From Lycium barbarum (lineage: Eukaryota > Streptophyta > Magnoliopsida > Solanales > Solanaceae): DNA of 64,000 nucleotides. The position numbers and the translations under genes are program-made. Positions 48,215-60,257 of this stretch are shown one piece after another (position 1 is the first letter of the stretch; every line of letters starts with the position of its first letter). The DNA lies in the NCBI RefSeq assembly GCF_019175385.1, contig NC_083343.1, positions 55,388,457 to 55,452,456 on the forward strand, read 5' to 3'. The notes beneath the pieces were generated by a model. That model was not told the DNA's origin. It made no database searches and worked only from the letters and a program-made list of their open reading frames with translations.

Positions 48215-48287
48215 GAATTGGTCCTGTAAGGTCTTATAAAAGTTTCGGGGAAGTCTTCCTTATCACTATAACATATATTTTCATCGA

Positions 48288-48617
48288 TTAATCAACATAA
48301 TCAAGTGAGGAGGTTAAGTTACCTGTAGGCGTAGGGAACAAGTAAGGATACTTATTATTCATCTCCTCTTCGGCTTCCCAAGTCATCTCTTCTCTATTGT
48401 TGTTTCGCCATAATACTTTGACGGAAACCACATCCTTGGTGCGCAATCTCCTGACCTGCCGATCGAGTATGGCTATAGGTTGCTCCTCATAGGACAACTC
48501 TTTCGTCACCTGGACATCATCCACGGGAAATACTCTGGAAGGGTCGCCTATACATTTGCGAAGCATTGACACGTGAAAGACTGGATGTACTGCTTCCAGA
48601 TCAGACGGTCGGTCCAA
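48288..48617 (-). pseudogene. pol: Element F integrase C-terminus and chromodomain
   Basis: 109-codon frame covering [19 protein letters not shown], the [12 protein letters not shown] segment and the chromodomain ([21 protein letters not shown]), ending with a natural-looking stop at 48288. It is closest to B among the copies here (RTK instead of RNK). Upstream the frame meets a stop and a deletion. Confidence 0.88.
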
Positions 48618-48634
48618 CTAGTAGGCAACCTGGC

Positions 48635-49019
48635 CTACCCAACGGATAATCTGATAAGGCCTAATGACCTGCACTTCCTCCCATACAAGGCCTCATACGG
48701 TGCCATCTGGATACTCGAATGGTAGCTATTATTATAAGAAAACTTGATAAGTGGAAAATGATCGTCCCAGCTACCTCTGAAATCAATAATACAGGCCCAT
48801 AACGTATCTTGTAGTGTCTGAATAGTGCGCTCGACCTGTCCGTCAGTCTGAGGGTGGAATGCTGTGCTAAGACTCACTTGTATCCCCAATCCCTCCTGGA
48901 AGGATCTCCAGAAGTTAGCTGTAAACTGAGGTCCTCTGTCGGAGATAATAACTGTGGGAACCCCGTGAAGTCTCACTATCTCATTGAGGTATAACCTAGC
49001 ATAGTTCTCAGTATTAATT
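48635..49019 (-). pseudogene. pol: Element F integrase core, partial
   Basis: The middle of the integrase core: ENYARLYLNEIVRLHGVP, then SDRGPQF with the second catalytic Asp and QVERTIQ with the Glu at the expected D-x35-E spacing, through [14 protein letters not shown]. About 300 bases of the core-to-chromodomain stretch are deleted between this piece and 48617. The first catalytic Asp and the zinc finger are gone. Confidence 0.88.
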
Positions 49020-49221
49020 CTGTCCCGGTAATTTGGTTCGAACCATTTTTCACCTTTCATTGTCACACCCACATTGTTGTTACTGAATTCTTACCCTTCT
49101 TATCAAGTACACGCTTGATCTCATTCTTAACATACAATTTAAGTATACATATGTAGTTAAAGATGACAAATTAAGGATATAATTATCCTTTATTTTAAGA
49201 AGTTTCAAGAAAAAAGGAGAA

Positions 49222-49243
49222 GGGGGGGGGGGGGGGGGGGGGG
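49222..49243 (+). repeat. 22-base G homopolymer
   Basis: Unbroken G run following AAAAAAGGAGAA and followed by CGTGTGTCC, inside U3 of LTR I. Length may be affected by sequencing error. Confidence 0.95.
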
Positions 49244-50136
49244 CGTGTGTCCACATTCTATTTGATGAGGCTACATATATATTGGACAATTTCTCACACA
49301 ATAAGACATAATCTTCTTCACAAGTTCAAGAAACATCAAGAAAGAGAAATATAGTGGTATTCGGCCATGGCAAGAAATTTGGTTCCATGGAAATTCATCA
49401 AGAAAAAATATTTTCTCCTAGTGTTCCAAGCAATTCGAAGGTCCTTATTAACATGAAGGAGTTGTTGGACCATTTAAATCATTCATTTGTGCAATATATG
49501 CCCCTAGCCGAGTGAAGAGATAAGGGAAAAAGACTAGCAAGTTTGGACAAATAAGCGTGGCTAGTTGGTCGTGGGACAGGTATGTCAGGCTTACCTTTAT
49601 TTCTTTTGGCATGATCTCTATGAAACGAGCAAATGACGTATATGTATGAATTCAAAGAATTTCCTATTCTTAGAGCCACTAGGATGGCTAATATTCTTGA
49701 CTTCCATAAGCTGTTTCATATGGTTTTGATGTGCATCCATAATGTCCGAAGTTGTTTGATATGTTTCCGAATTGGCATTCGAAAGATAAGTGATATGGCT
49801 TATGTCTTGATTTTCAAATCATGGCACGTCTGATTATTCCGCTAAGTCTTTGATACACTTTGATATGTACACATGATTCTAAAGGCTATATTTGATTTGA
49901 TCCATACGATATCCGAAAGATACTTGATATGGTTGTTTCTTCGATTCTCCAAAAATGGCTTCTGAAATGTTCGTAGAAGCTTCTGTACTTTAAACGCTCA
50001 TAACTTTCTCATACTAAGTCGGATTGACCCGAAACTTGTTTCTGAGACCTCCGATGTCGGTAAGTATACTTATTTATCGAGTCTTGATTTATATGCATAT
50101 AGTTTCTCACTACTCTGCTCGTGCACGCCTTAATAT

Positions 50137-50577
50137 GTCTATTCACCGAGTCCCGGGCCGGGTATGTTATCGTGCGCACTCCTCTGCATTGTTCACCGAG
50201 TCCCTCATTAGAGGGCCGGGTACGGTATATGCTTATGATGATATGATGATGATGATGTGTTATGGTGGCCAGGAGGGCATATAATGATTTGATTCACCTA
50301 GTCCCTTAATGGGCCGGGTACGGTATGATTCATTCACCGAGTCCCTCACTAGAGGGCCGGGTACGGTATGTATATGATATATGATGTTCACATGCATGAT
50401 TCTATTCACCGAGTCCCTTAATGGGCCGGGTACGGTATGACTTCATTCACCGAGTCCCTCACTAGAGGGTCGGGTACGGTATATATATGTATATGTATAT
50501 GTATGCATGATGATACGAAAAGTATGATGATATGATTTTATCCACCGAGTCCCATAACGGGCCGGGTACGTTATGTG
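50137..50577 (+). repeat. Tandem repeat ACCGAGTCC...GGGCCGGGTACGG, seven copies (LTR I)
   Basis: Seven imperfect units of about 45-75 bases, each opening TTCACCGAGTCCC and closing GCCGGGTACGGTATG. Two internal variants occur (CTCACTAGAGGG and TTAATGGG), interleaved in the order seen at 50185, 50290, 50335, 50404 and 50449. Confidence 0.9.
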
Positions 50578-50696
50578 ATAATGATATCCATGATTATGCT
50601 CCAAAGGCAAGAGTTTTGGTATTCTGGACATTGTATAAGTTTCTGCAGCTCTTGTATCAGTTATGATTCTTCTACTATGATTCTTGTCTTACATGC

Positions 50697-50717
50697 TCAG
50701 TACATTTTTCGTACTGA
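50697..50717 (+). promoter_or_regulatory. LTR hairpin TCAGTAC-N7-GTACTGA (LTR I)
   Basis: Perfect arms, loop ATTTTTC, 438 bp from the LTR end; a CCCCTTTCTTCGGGGG stem follows. Confidence 0.7.
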
Positions 50718-51155
50718 CCCCTTTCTTCGGGGGCTGCGTTTCATGCCGCGCAGGTACACCCAGAAGAGCTGAAGCTATTATAGAAGATGTTCCAGCAGAG
50801 TTGGCAAAGCTCTACTTGTTTCTGGAGTGCTGCCGGTCAAAGTAGGTGTGCTATGATGTCGGATTAATGTTAGAGGCTTTGCAGACAGAGTCGTGAGCAT
50901 TGATTGTCAATTCTGTAAGCGGCTCCATCAGCCGATGTGTCATTTGTGTTATGATATAAGTTCTATATGATTACAGATTTTGTTTGATTTGAAAGCAACG
51001 AAAAATAATATTTCTTAAATTTGTGCTATGCGTTTCATCTTCATTTGATTTAAAAAGCTCAAAAGATTATGTATGTAACAAGAGTCAGCGGGTTCGCTCG
51101 GCTCCGAGTATGGGGTCGGGTGCCCATCACACCCTAGCGGGATTAGGGTGTGACA

Positions 51156-51540
51156 GGACATGACACCACTAGTGGGCGGCCTATGATGGTTAGCCGAACG
51201 CGGGCTAACGATGACAATTATGAGGTGATGATATATGTGATGTGATGACATATGTACCATGACTATATAAATATGCGATATATGTACGAAATGTATTCAC
51301 CTATTAAACTCATGCGGGTTATATCTTCCTCTTATGGCTAATGATGTTTCTATTACGCTTATTTCATTCTTGTCTTACATACTCAGTACAATGTTCGTAC
51401 TGACGTCCATTTTCTTTGGACGTTGTGTTCATGCCTACAGGTAGACAGGGAGGTGAGCTTGATCCAGACTCGTAGGAGTTGTTAGCTGATTGAGAGCACT
51501 CTATTGTTCCGGAGGTGCTTGGTCATTCCTTTGTGTATAT
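51156..51540 (+). repeat. G-type LTR fragment
   Basis: Closely follows 62172-62545 of the G LTR (the GGACATGACACC repeat edge, hairpin, 'gacagggaggtgagcttgatccagactc' region) and stops inside it. Both ends are broken: LTR I on the left, gag remnant on the right. Confidence 0.85.
51383..51403 (+). promoter_or_regulatory. LTR hairpin TCAGTAC-N7-GTACTGA (G-type fragment)
   Basis: Perfect arms, loop AATGTTC as in 62399-62419. Confidence 0.7.
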
Positions 51541-51554
51541 AACATAGCTGATTC

Positions 51555-51720
51555 ATCATCGGCACGCCCTCCAAGGCCAGGGCCACAGATGCTAGTAAGT
51601 AGTAGTAGAGACCGAAGAACGCCCAGTCCGAGGGGATCCCAGCATCATATCCATGCGTTAATTGAGCGACAGGATTTTGAGTCTTCCCTTGATATTGCTC
51701 CAGGTATATTGTTAGCACCC
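51555..51720 (+). pseudogene. gag: Gag nucleocapsid / protease junction remnant (element J)
   Basis: About 55 codons resembling the gag C-terminus: ARPPRPGPQ, then a run matching the stretch that is [23 protein letters not shown] in A, B and G, here HIHALIERQDFESSLDIAPGILL. The zinc knuckle that should lie between is missing. It is too short and isolated to be functional. Confidence 0.65.
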
Positions 51721-52690
51721 CTTTATGATTAATGTGAATACGTGGGCAAATAACCCATATAGTAAGTGTAATGTGACTGACTAAAAAGAATAACGGGTTG
51801 AGTATACCTGCATCATGAGACTATCTTATGTTATAAGCAGGCTTGTGAACGGGATCAAGAAGTGTCACTCCATAGGGTAGATTATGATCTGGATATAATG
51901 AGCACGTAACAAGAATTGTAATGTAAAGTATAGCGAGGAGATGCCTAAGGGTATGCCAAGCTCTATATGAATACGAGGATGAAACCAGCAAGCGAACTAG
52001 GGAGCAGTAGATGAGAAAGCTTGAAGGACCTTGTTGGGGAAAGTTCAGCGCAGGGATTCCCCAATGACCGAGATAATAGCCATCAAAAAGGTAGAAGTCA
52101 ACCTGAGAAAGAATCAGAGAAAAGGGATATAGCGAAGTAGCAGCAGCTGTGATTGGTATAATTAAGAGCATGGATGATATCTTTAGTTGGGTGTAAAAGA
52201 CCAAGACTGCAGTAAAGATGAATAACGAAAATAGGACAATTAGTAGGAGGAGGGTCAACGCGATAGGAGTGAGAGGGGATGATCAGAACGAACAGAATCA
52301 GTTTTGGCAGCAAGGGATGGATTAACAAAAGTGGTAGGTCCTAAAGGACAAAGCGGTACTAAGTTAAGAATATGGTTCCTCATACGAAGAGTTAAGGGTC
52401 GAATATAAGACAGGAGGAAATGAGATAAGTCGAGCAGGAAGGAATAGGGGCGAAAATATAGCAAAAAGGAAATATACGAAGTACGTGTGCCTAAGGAATA
52501 GTTGTGTGGTAATTAAAGGAGAATGTATTTCTTATGAATGTCCTATATCAAGTTAGAACGAGCGAAGTAAATGAAGTAACGAGTTGAAGAGGAAAAGATG
52601 ATCATGAGTTATGAGTTTACTATACAACGAGGAAGCGATAGAGTAGAGTTATAATTAATAACGATAGTGGTACAATGCGGTTAGGAAATC
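51721..52690 (+). other. Element J decayed internal region
   Basis: Nearly 1 kb of purine-rich DNA with no credible coding. Position and style match the noncoding parts of E (36615-37813) and 1-1945. Confidence 0.45.
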
Positions 52691-53056
52691 GGTGCCAAGT
52701 GTAAACAAGAGTAACATAATAGGAGGCTTAGTCCCCGATACATTAGGCCTTACGAGATCGTATGCAATAGGCAAGGTAGCTTATGAACTAGATCTACCAT
52801 CTATAACTCGATGCTTCCTAAATATGTTAGAAATCCTACTAGAATCATGTCAATAAATGGCGCTCAAACGACAGGGAAGTGGATCCATGAAACGGTACCC
52901 ATTGCCACATTAGATAGGCAAGTGCGAGGACTTCGGAATAAGAAGGTAGCTCAGTCAAGGTTTTATGGTGGAAACAATGACCGAGAAAAAAAAACGACTT
53001 GGGGAGCGGAGGAGGATATAGATACCCAAATACCCGCACCTATTCAAATCTCCAGA
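52691..53056 (+). pseudogene. pol: Element J integrase C-terminus / chromodomain remnant
   Basis: Traces of [16 protein letters not shown] (decayed), [13 protein letters not shown] (as SMLPK), then IATLDRQVRGLRNKKVA and a frame-shifted NNDREKKTTWGAEED. These are the end of integrase and the chromodomain, ending at the TGA at 53057-53059. An A-rich run near 52990 shifts the frame. The normal post-pol sequence ('ggtatg...ggtcgtgtgtg') follows. Confidence 0.75.
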
Positions 53057-53240
53057 TGAAACGCCGAGATCTTAAGGTATGCATGCTTACTTTTTACTTT
53101 TGGGTCGTGTGTGGCCATAGATATATTTATGCTGTGCTGTAACCCATGAGGCAGTAATATTGGGGGTTGTTGTGACACGTTGGTAGTGCCATATTACAAG
53201 GGAAACTCTGGAAAAAAATTTATAGAATTCCCGAGTGTTT

Positions 53241-53277
53241 AACATTCGAGGACGAATGTTCCAAAAGGGGGGAAGAA
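53241..53277 (+). promoter_or_regulatory. Pre-PPT inverted repeat and polypurine tract (element J)
   Basis: AACATTCG-AGGA-CGAATGTT at 53241-53260, then AAAAGGGGGGAAGAA at 53263-53277 against the LTR; spacing 17 bp. Confidence 0.88.
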
Positions 53278-53821
53278 TGTTACACCTCGAAAATTTTTTT
53301 GTTCATCCACAGTGAATTGACTGACGAAGGGCATGATGCATACGATGTTTTGATAAGTAAGAAATAATATTTAATGATTCTAAATGAGATTTCAAAGACA
53401 ATTGAGGTAGGAGACGAAAGTTGTTAAGGAAAGCAAGGTATATGTTGTGTGTCGGGCAAGAATTACGAGTATCGAATTAATGATGGCTTAATGACATTTT
53501 GGAGAAGAGTTGTAATGTCCCTTATATTGGTAAATAAGTGTTAAGTAAGTTTCGAGAAGGATCCATAAGCCAAATATGGGCATAAGCCATCCCAAAAGGG
53601 CAATTTAAGGAAACCTTTTCGGATGATCTGATTTGGAGGGGCCAAAACGCAATTATAAGTTTGGAATTTGGAAAGACACTAAGAATGAAAGTTGTAGATA
53701 ATTGAAAGAGAATTCCAACCATAGGTCGTGGGCCCTCACAGCATATCGGGATCAAAAGTTATGGCCATTCTACAACAGACTGTTTGGGCAAATATCACAT
53801 TTTGGTGCACTTTGCGGCGCA

Positions 53822-53968
53822 ACATGCGGCCAGCAAACACGACATGCGGCCACGCAGTTGCATAGCAAAGTGTGCCAGTGAAATTTTAGTGGTCATGCAT
53901 GGTTTGCGACACAACATGTGTTTAGCAAAGTGTGCCGCATGTTGTGTCGGTCCAGAATCTTCTGGACC
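53822..53968 (+). repeat. U3 inverted-repeat cluster (J LTR)
   Basis: ACATGCGGCC recurs at 53822 and 53845. CGACACAACATG (53907-53918) pairs perfectly with CATGTTGTGTCG (53938-53949). GGTCCAGAA / TTCTGGACC (53949-53968) is a palindrome with a 2-base centre. Confidence 0.75.
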
Positions 53969-53970
53969 AT

Positions 53971-53978
53971 TATATATA
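53971..53978 (+). promoter_or_regulatory. Putative TATA box of the J LTR
   Basis: TATATATA two bases after the GGTCCAGAA palindrome, about 690 bp into the LTR; the expected start would lie about 30 bases further on. Confidence 0.5.
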
Positions 53979-55686
53979 GACCCAATTTCATTTCTAACTC
54001 ATTATTTCACCATTTTTGGTCCTAAAAACCTCTAGAACCCTCTCTAACATTTCATCCACAAGAAAAATCAAAGGAAACCAAGATTAACAACACCAAATCC
54101 ATGAACCCAAGTGTATGAAACTCAAGTAGGATTCATCTTCTTCAAGAAAATCCTAAGGAAGGTGAAGAAGGGTTTTGGTGAAAAAGGGAGGATTCAACTC
54201 TAAGTTTGTTCCACCATCATCTAAGGTATGTTTCATGATTTTATTGTGTTGTTTAAGGTATTGGAAAGCTAAGATGCTTGGATTGTAGAAAAGCATGGAA
54301 AATGAGTTTTGAAAGGATGAGTAGTGTCACTATTGAATGGTAGTTGAATGAAACCATGAACGTTGATATGTTGTGATCATGAGTATGTTATAAATGATGT
54401 TTAGACCATGAAATAAGTATGATGTATGAGAAAAATGTGATGATAAGCTAAAACCACTAAATGTGGAGAAATTGGAGGAAATTGGTGGATTTTGCTAAAT
54501 GTATGTAAATGATGATTGTTGGTTTCTATATTATGATTATGGTTGCGAATGATTGGGAGCTGAAATAGAATATGGGAAACGTAGTAGAAACAAAGGAAAT
54601 GCTGCCCAATTTTCCCTAGAAATAGTAGTCCGTTCTTATAATTGCTTAGCTAACGACAGCATGAATTCTCTTGAAGGTATACATGAGTGCATCATAGGGG
54701 AAACAAGCAAGCGATAAGAATAGTAAACGTCAAAGGTATGTGAGGCTCGTCCCCTTTCATTCAAAGGCATGATCCCTAGGTTATGATTTCACAAATGTTT
54801 CCATATCTTCCTTGTTATTAAAAGTTAAAAAGTCTAAGATTCCAAGGCATGATTTCCTTCCTGATAATCCATAGATGTTTTCCAAAATATTCGTGTCTTC
54901 CAAACCAAAGCTTGTGATTATGTGAGCTCTTATGATAAAAACGATGGATATGTTTTTTCGTGACACCGATGATGTCGAAAATGAGAATATTATTATGATG
55001 GGAACGATTTTATGTTTAAAGGTTCCAAGTTTACGATTTCAATGAGGATATGAGAATGTCAAGGTATCTACTGATTTCTCAATTTTATTCATGGATGATG
55101 ACTATATTTTTTTTAGATTCCAAAAGTATATGAATTGACTTCTTATAAGATTACGACCCTATTTTATGTTTCCTCTCGATGTAAAATTTCATTGATAGTC
55201 TCACCTTATGATAATTGTTCCTTCAAGGCGAGACATGATGATCATGATTAATCAATAATATAATCGGAGGTTACCGACCTTACGTCACTCCGATAGAGTT
55301 TTAGCTCTTCCTTGGGCTCTCATGCATACCATGTATATTATATAAGTATTTGATATATATATCTATATAGAGGATATGGGGAAAGGTGAGGCGCTATAGA
55401 CGCATAGCCACCTGGTCAGCTGGCACATTATGACATCATCCCGGTACGCGGGATGCCCGGACGCGGGATATATGGGTAATGGATCGGGTCGTACGTTCCA
55501 CGGCATTATATTGATGCATGATGATATACGGATCGGGCTTCACGTTCCGCAGCAATACATGATATGATGTTTTATGAGTACGCATGCATGAATCCGCCTT
55601 AAGAGGCCAGCAGTTACTGGTTACCTTCTTGTATTTACTTTATCTTCTTATTCTCTCCTTTATTTCTTGATGCATGCCTTACATAC

Positions 55687-55707
55687 TCAGTACAATGCTC
55701 GTACTGA
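55687..55707 (+). promoter_or_regulatory. LTR hairpin TCAGTAC-N7-GTACTGA (J LTR)
   Basis: Perfect arms, loop AATGCTC, 404 bp from the LTR end, the shortest distance in the window. Confidence 0.7.
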
Positions 55708-56111
55708 TATCCACTTTATTTTTGGATGTTGTGCTCATGCCCACAGGTAGACAGGGAGACGGTGTAGATCCGTAGGAGCCACCTGCAGATTCACAGGAGC
55801 ACCCCATCATTCCGGAGGTGCTATTTGGTTGATCGTTTTGTGTATATTTGTATATGTCATCCAATAGAGGCTCGTAGATACTCGATGTGGGTTATGTGGT
55901 TCCAGAACGTGGGTAGTATGCATATGTATAAGTATATTGAAAAAAATGTTCTTGTATTAAAGCAGTACATTTTGTAATGAGAAGCAGATCCATTTAAAAG
56001 TTAATAGGAAATCGATGAATGATCGTTGAATGGGTTTGGGAAATGATAGCACAAGTGGTGCTCGGTGGTTAGCCCCGGGTACCCGTCGCGGCCCCTAGCT
56101 GGGTCGTGACA

Positions 56112-59100
56112 AAAGCAAAAGGGCCAGATCTATGGGGGCAGGTAGCGATTATAGAGGGGGATCGAGGCATACTTATTCCCGACATTCAGACCAGTCAGTG
56201 ACTAGTGCGCCTCCAAGATTTGCAGATAGGAGATTTGATCGTTCCTTTCGTTCAGGACATGGTTAGAGTTCGAGAGCTTCGGGTTCTCAGTTTGGGGGTG
56301 ATTATAGTCAGAGAAGACCACTAGTTCCATGATATAGCCAATGCAGAAAATTACACTCGGGGCCATGTCGCCAGCGCACAGATGCTTGCTATGTTTGTGG
56401 ACAGACTGGGCATTTGATGCGAGATTGCCCCTCGAGGTATGGCAGAGGTGGGGTTCAGCCCACAGGATCAGCAGCGGGTTCCTCTTCAGTGCGCCCGATA
56501 GGGAAAACTCCCCAGATGTCAGCAGGTCGAGGTAGAGGCAGAGGGGGAGCATCTACTTTAGGTGTCACTCAGCCCCGCATTTATGCTTTAGCCGGATGAC
56601 AAGATCTTGAGTCCTCCCCAGATGTGGTTACAGGTACATTATGCATATTTTCCCATGATGTGTATGCCTTGATAGATCCAGGTTCTACCTTCTCTTATAT
56701 TACTCCATATGTTGTTGGTCGCATTGGGGTGAAACTTGAGCCAATCATACCTTTTGAGGTATCCACTCCGGTTGGTGATCCCGTGATAGCTAGACAAGTG
56801 TATAAAAATTGTGTAGTTGTGATATCTGATCGCCTGACCAAAGCTGATTTAATTGAGCTGGAAATGTTAGATTTCGATGTGATTATGGGTATGGATTGGT
56901 TGGATCGTGTTATGCTAGCGTTGATTGTCGGATGAAAGTGGTTCGATTTTAATTTCCGGGAGAGCCCATGCTTGAATGGAAGGGTAAAACAGCGTCTCCA
57001 AATGGAAGGTTTATTTCCTACTTTATGGCAAGAAAGATGATAGCTAAGGGTTATATTTATCACTTAGTCTGAGTACATGACACCGAGGCAAAGTCACCAA
57101 CTTTCAATCCGTTTCAGTAGTGAATGAATTTCCGGATGTATTTCCTGATGAGCTTCCAGGCCTTCCTCCAGAGAGAGAAATTGACTTTGCTATTGATGTG
57201 TTGCTAGACACCAAGCCTATTTCCATTCCTCCTTATCGAATGGCTCCGGCAGAATTAAAAGAGCCAAAGGCGCAGCTGAAAGATTTGCTTGAGAAGGGGT
57301 TTATTAGACCCAGTTCGTCGCCGTGGGGAGCACCAGTTTTATTCGTGAGAAAGAAAGATGGTTCCCTACGAATGTGCATCGATTATAGGCAGTTGAATAA
57401 GGTCACAATAAAGAACAGATATCCTCTCCCGAGGATTGATGATTTGTTTGATCAACTACACGGTGCCAAGTGGTTCTCTAAAGTAGACTTGAGGTCAGGT
57501 TATCATTAGGTGAGAGTTAGAGAAGAAGATATTCCTAAAACAGCTTTCAGAACGAGATATGGTCATTATGATTTCCAGGTAATGTCGTTTGGATTAACCA
57601 ATGCTCCGGCGGTGTTCATGAATTTGATGAATAACGTATTCATGCCACTCTTGGATTTGTTCGTGATAGTATTCGTTGATGATATTCTAGTATACTCTCG
57701 CACAGAATCAGAACGTGCAGATCATTTATGTATTGTTCTTGGAATTCTTCTAGCTCGAGAATTGTATGCGATATTTTCAAAGTGCGAGTTTTGGCTGAAT
57801 TCTGTAACATTTCTAGGCCATGTTATTTCAGATGATGGTATTCGAGTTGATACTCAGAAAATTGAAGCTGTGAAGACTTATCCAAGGCCTACGACGCCTA
57901 CAGAAGTCTGTAGTTTCCTGTGATTGGCAGGTTACTACAGAAGGTTTGTAGAGGCGTTTTCCTCTATTTCAGCCCCATTGACGAAGCTAACTCAAAAGTT
58001 AACTAAATTTTAGTGGAATTATGCTTGTGAGCGTAGTTTCCAGGAGTTGAAGGACAGATTAACCTCAGCTCCAGTCTTAACACTTTCATAAAGGACAGAT
58101 GAGTATGTTGTGTACTGTGATGCTTCTAGTATTGGGTTAGGATGTGTGTTAATGCAGCACGGTAGAGTCATTGCATATGCTTCGAGACAGCTGCGGAAAC
58201 ATGAAATGAACTATCCCACACATGATCTCGAATTGGCTGTGGTTATTCATGCATTAAAAATGTGGAGACATTACTTGTATGGTGTGCATGTCGATATTTA
58301 TACAGAGCACTAGAGTCTTCAGTATATCTTCAAACAAAAGGAGTTGAATCTGCGACAGAGGCGGTGGTTAGAATTATTAAAAGATTATGATGTGAACATT
58401 TTGTACCATCCCGGAAAAGCAAATGTAGTAGCCGATGCGCTTAGCCGCCGATCCATGGGTAGCCTATGTGAAGTTCCAGCGGAAAATAAAGAAATGACTC
58501 ATGAGCTTCACCAGCTAGCTAATCTTGGAGTGCGTGTAATAGATTCGGGTAGTACAGGGATTGGTATCAATGATCCCACAATTTCTTCTCTGAATATGGG
58601 AGTGAAAGAGTGTCAGTATGAAGATCCCCATTTGCGCCATTACAAAGACATATCTCATGAAAAAGAGAAGTCTCTATTTTGAAGTTTCTATGGATGGAAT
58701 TCTTAGATACCGAGGCAAGGTATGTGTTCCGAATGTCGCGGAATTGCGCCGACGAATTCTAGAAGAAGACCATTATTTTCGGTATTCTATTCACCCAGGT
58801 GTAACCAAGATGTATCACGATCTCAAATTGATATATTGGTGGGATGGCATGAAGAGAGACATAGCAGAATTTGTAGCCCACTGTCGAAATTGCCAACAAG
58901 TAAAGATCGAACATCGAAGGCCAGGAGGATTATTGCAAGCAATGGAAATCCCAATTTGGAAATGGGAAGTGATCAACATAGATTTTATTGTGGGATTACC
59001 TCATTCCCGAGGCAAGTATGATTCTATATGGGTGATCGTGGACAGACTCACGAAATCAACTCATTTTCTTCCAGTCAGAACCACATATTCAGCTGAAGAT

Positions 59101-60054
59101 TATGCAAGGTTGTATCTCAGAGAAATTGTGTGGCTCCATGGTATTCCACTATCCATTATCACAGATAGAGGAGCGCAATTTACAGCCAAGTTCTGGAAGT
59201 CGTTTCAAGAAGGTCTAGGTACCCAAGTGAAGCTTAGCATGGTATTTCATCCGCAGACTGATGGACAAGCCGAGCGTACTATTCAGACCTTGGAAGATAT
59301 GCTACGAGCATGTGTTCTAGACTTTGGTCATTGCTGGGATGACCATTTACCTCTGATTGAGTTCGCATATAACAATAGTTACCATTCCAGTATTCAAATG
59401 GCTCCGTATGAAGAGTTATATGGGAGGAAGTGTAGGTCCCCAATTGGATGGTTTGAAATAGGAGAAGTACAGCTAATAAAACCTAAATTGATTCAGCAAG
59501 CGGTTGAAAAAGTCAAGGTGATCCGAGATCGATTGTTGACAGCCCAAAGTCGCCAAAAATCTTATGCGGACAATCGCCGGCAGGACTTGGAATTTCAAGT
59601 TAATGATTGGGTATTTTTGAAGGTGTCACCAATGAAAGGGGTGATGAGATTTGGCACGAGAGGGAAGTTAAGTCCACGATACATTGTACCTTATAAAATT
59701 ATCCGTAAGGTGGGTCATATAGCCTACGAATTGGACTTGCCTTCAGAGCTTGAATTAGTTCATCCAGTCTTTCATGTCTCGATGCTCCGCAAGTGTGTTG
59801 GAGATCCTACGAGGATTTTCCCGATTGATGATGTTCAGGTGACAGAAAAGCTAACATACGAAGAAGTTCCCATTGCCATCTTAGACAGGCAAGTACGAAG
59901 ACTTCGAAATAAGGAAGTAGCTTTAGTCAAAGTGTTGTGGTGAAATAACAACCGAGAAGAAATGACTTGGGAAGCAGAAGAGAGTATGAAATTCAAGTAC
60001 CCGCACTCATTCCAACCCCCTGAAGAGATTCAACATGAAACATTGACATTATAA
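56112..60054 (+). pseudogene. gag-pol: Element G gag-pol polyprotein, broken in many places
   Basis: Begins inside the basic nucleocapsid part. The knuckle CYVCGQTGHLMRDC is intact. Protease [11 protein letters not shown] (56660-56695); RT with FVDD in place of FIDD (near 57675); RNase H YCDAS (58113); integrase zinc site and D, D, E (58800-59280); chromodomain to the TAA at 60052-60054. Stops in place of Gln, Arg, Gly, Glu or Lys occur in the nucleocapsid (three), after the protease (near 56950 and 57072), in RT (57507-57509, 57921-57923), between RT and RNase H (two near 58010 and 58088), in RNase H (58311-58313) and before the chromodomain (59941-59943). Frames change near 56910, 57100 and 58670. 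Clearly dead and older than B. Confidence 0.93.
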
Positions 60055-60220
60055 GGTATGTACGCTTTCTTTTCATGTTTTTGGTCGTGTGTGACCAATT
60101 TGCATTGTTATTGTGTTTTGGCCCTGTGAGGCAATATTATTATGGGTTGTTGTGATAGGATGGTAGTGCCATATTACAGGGGAAACTCTGGCGAAATTTC
60201 CGTAGAATTCCCGAGTGTTT

Positions 60221-60257
60221 AACATTCAAGGACGAATGTTCCAAAAGGGGGGAATAG
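60221..60257 (+). promoter_or_regulatory. Pre-PPT inverted repeat and polypurine tract (element G)
   Basis: 60221-60240 has one A for G in the loop, arms intact. AAAAGGGGGGAATAG (60243-60257) touches the LTR. Confidence 0.88.

Larger units (their letters stand above)
46045..49019 (-). mobile_element. Element F: truncated Ty3/gypsy chromovirus
   Basis: Minus-strand copy with 3' LTR, polypurine tract and the last third of pol. The rest of pol, gag and the 5' LTR are missing; homology ends in the middle of the integrase at 49019, 41 bases before LTR I. It sits against the DUF4283 pseudogene, and without the other end no TSD can be shown. Confidence 0.85.
49061..51155 (+). repeat. LTR I: isolated LTR with 10-bp terminal inverted repeats
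   Basis: TGTCACACCC...GGGTGTGACA, 2095 bp. Its hairpin and repeat order match plus-sense LTRs. No matching second LTR, primer site or purine tract is visible. Flanking bases TTCAT and GGACA do not match, so it may be a solo LTR whose flank was later deleted, or one end of a rearranged element. Confidence 0.7.
53278..56111 (+). repeat. Element J 3' LTR
   Basis: 2834 bp, TGTTACACCTCG...GGGTCGTGACA, with its polypurine tract on the left. The only partner-like DNA is the distantly related G LTR. On the right it runs straight into mid-gag sequence of G with no primer site, so G was cut here. Confidence 0.87.

Noticed and set aside
49080..49301. Minus-strand frame with a Pro run
   Set aside because: The Pro run is the translation of the G22 homopolymer.
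53784..54035. Cys/His-rich 83-codon frame near the J palindromes
   Set aside because: Cys and His come from the ATGCGGCC/CATGTTGTG repeat cluster, there is no zinc-finger spacing, and it lies in U3.
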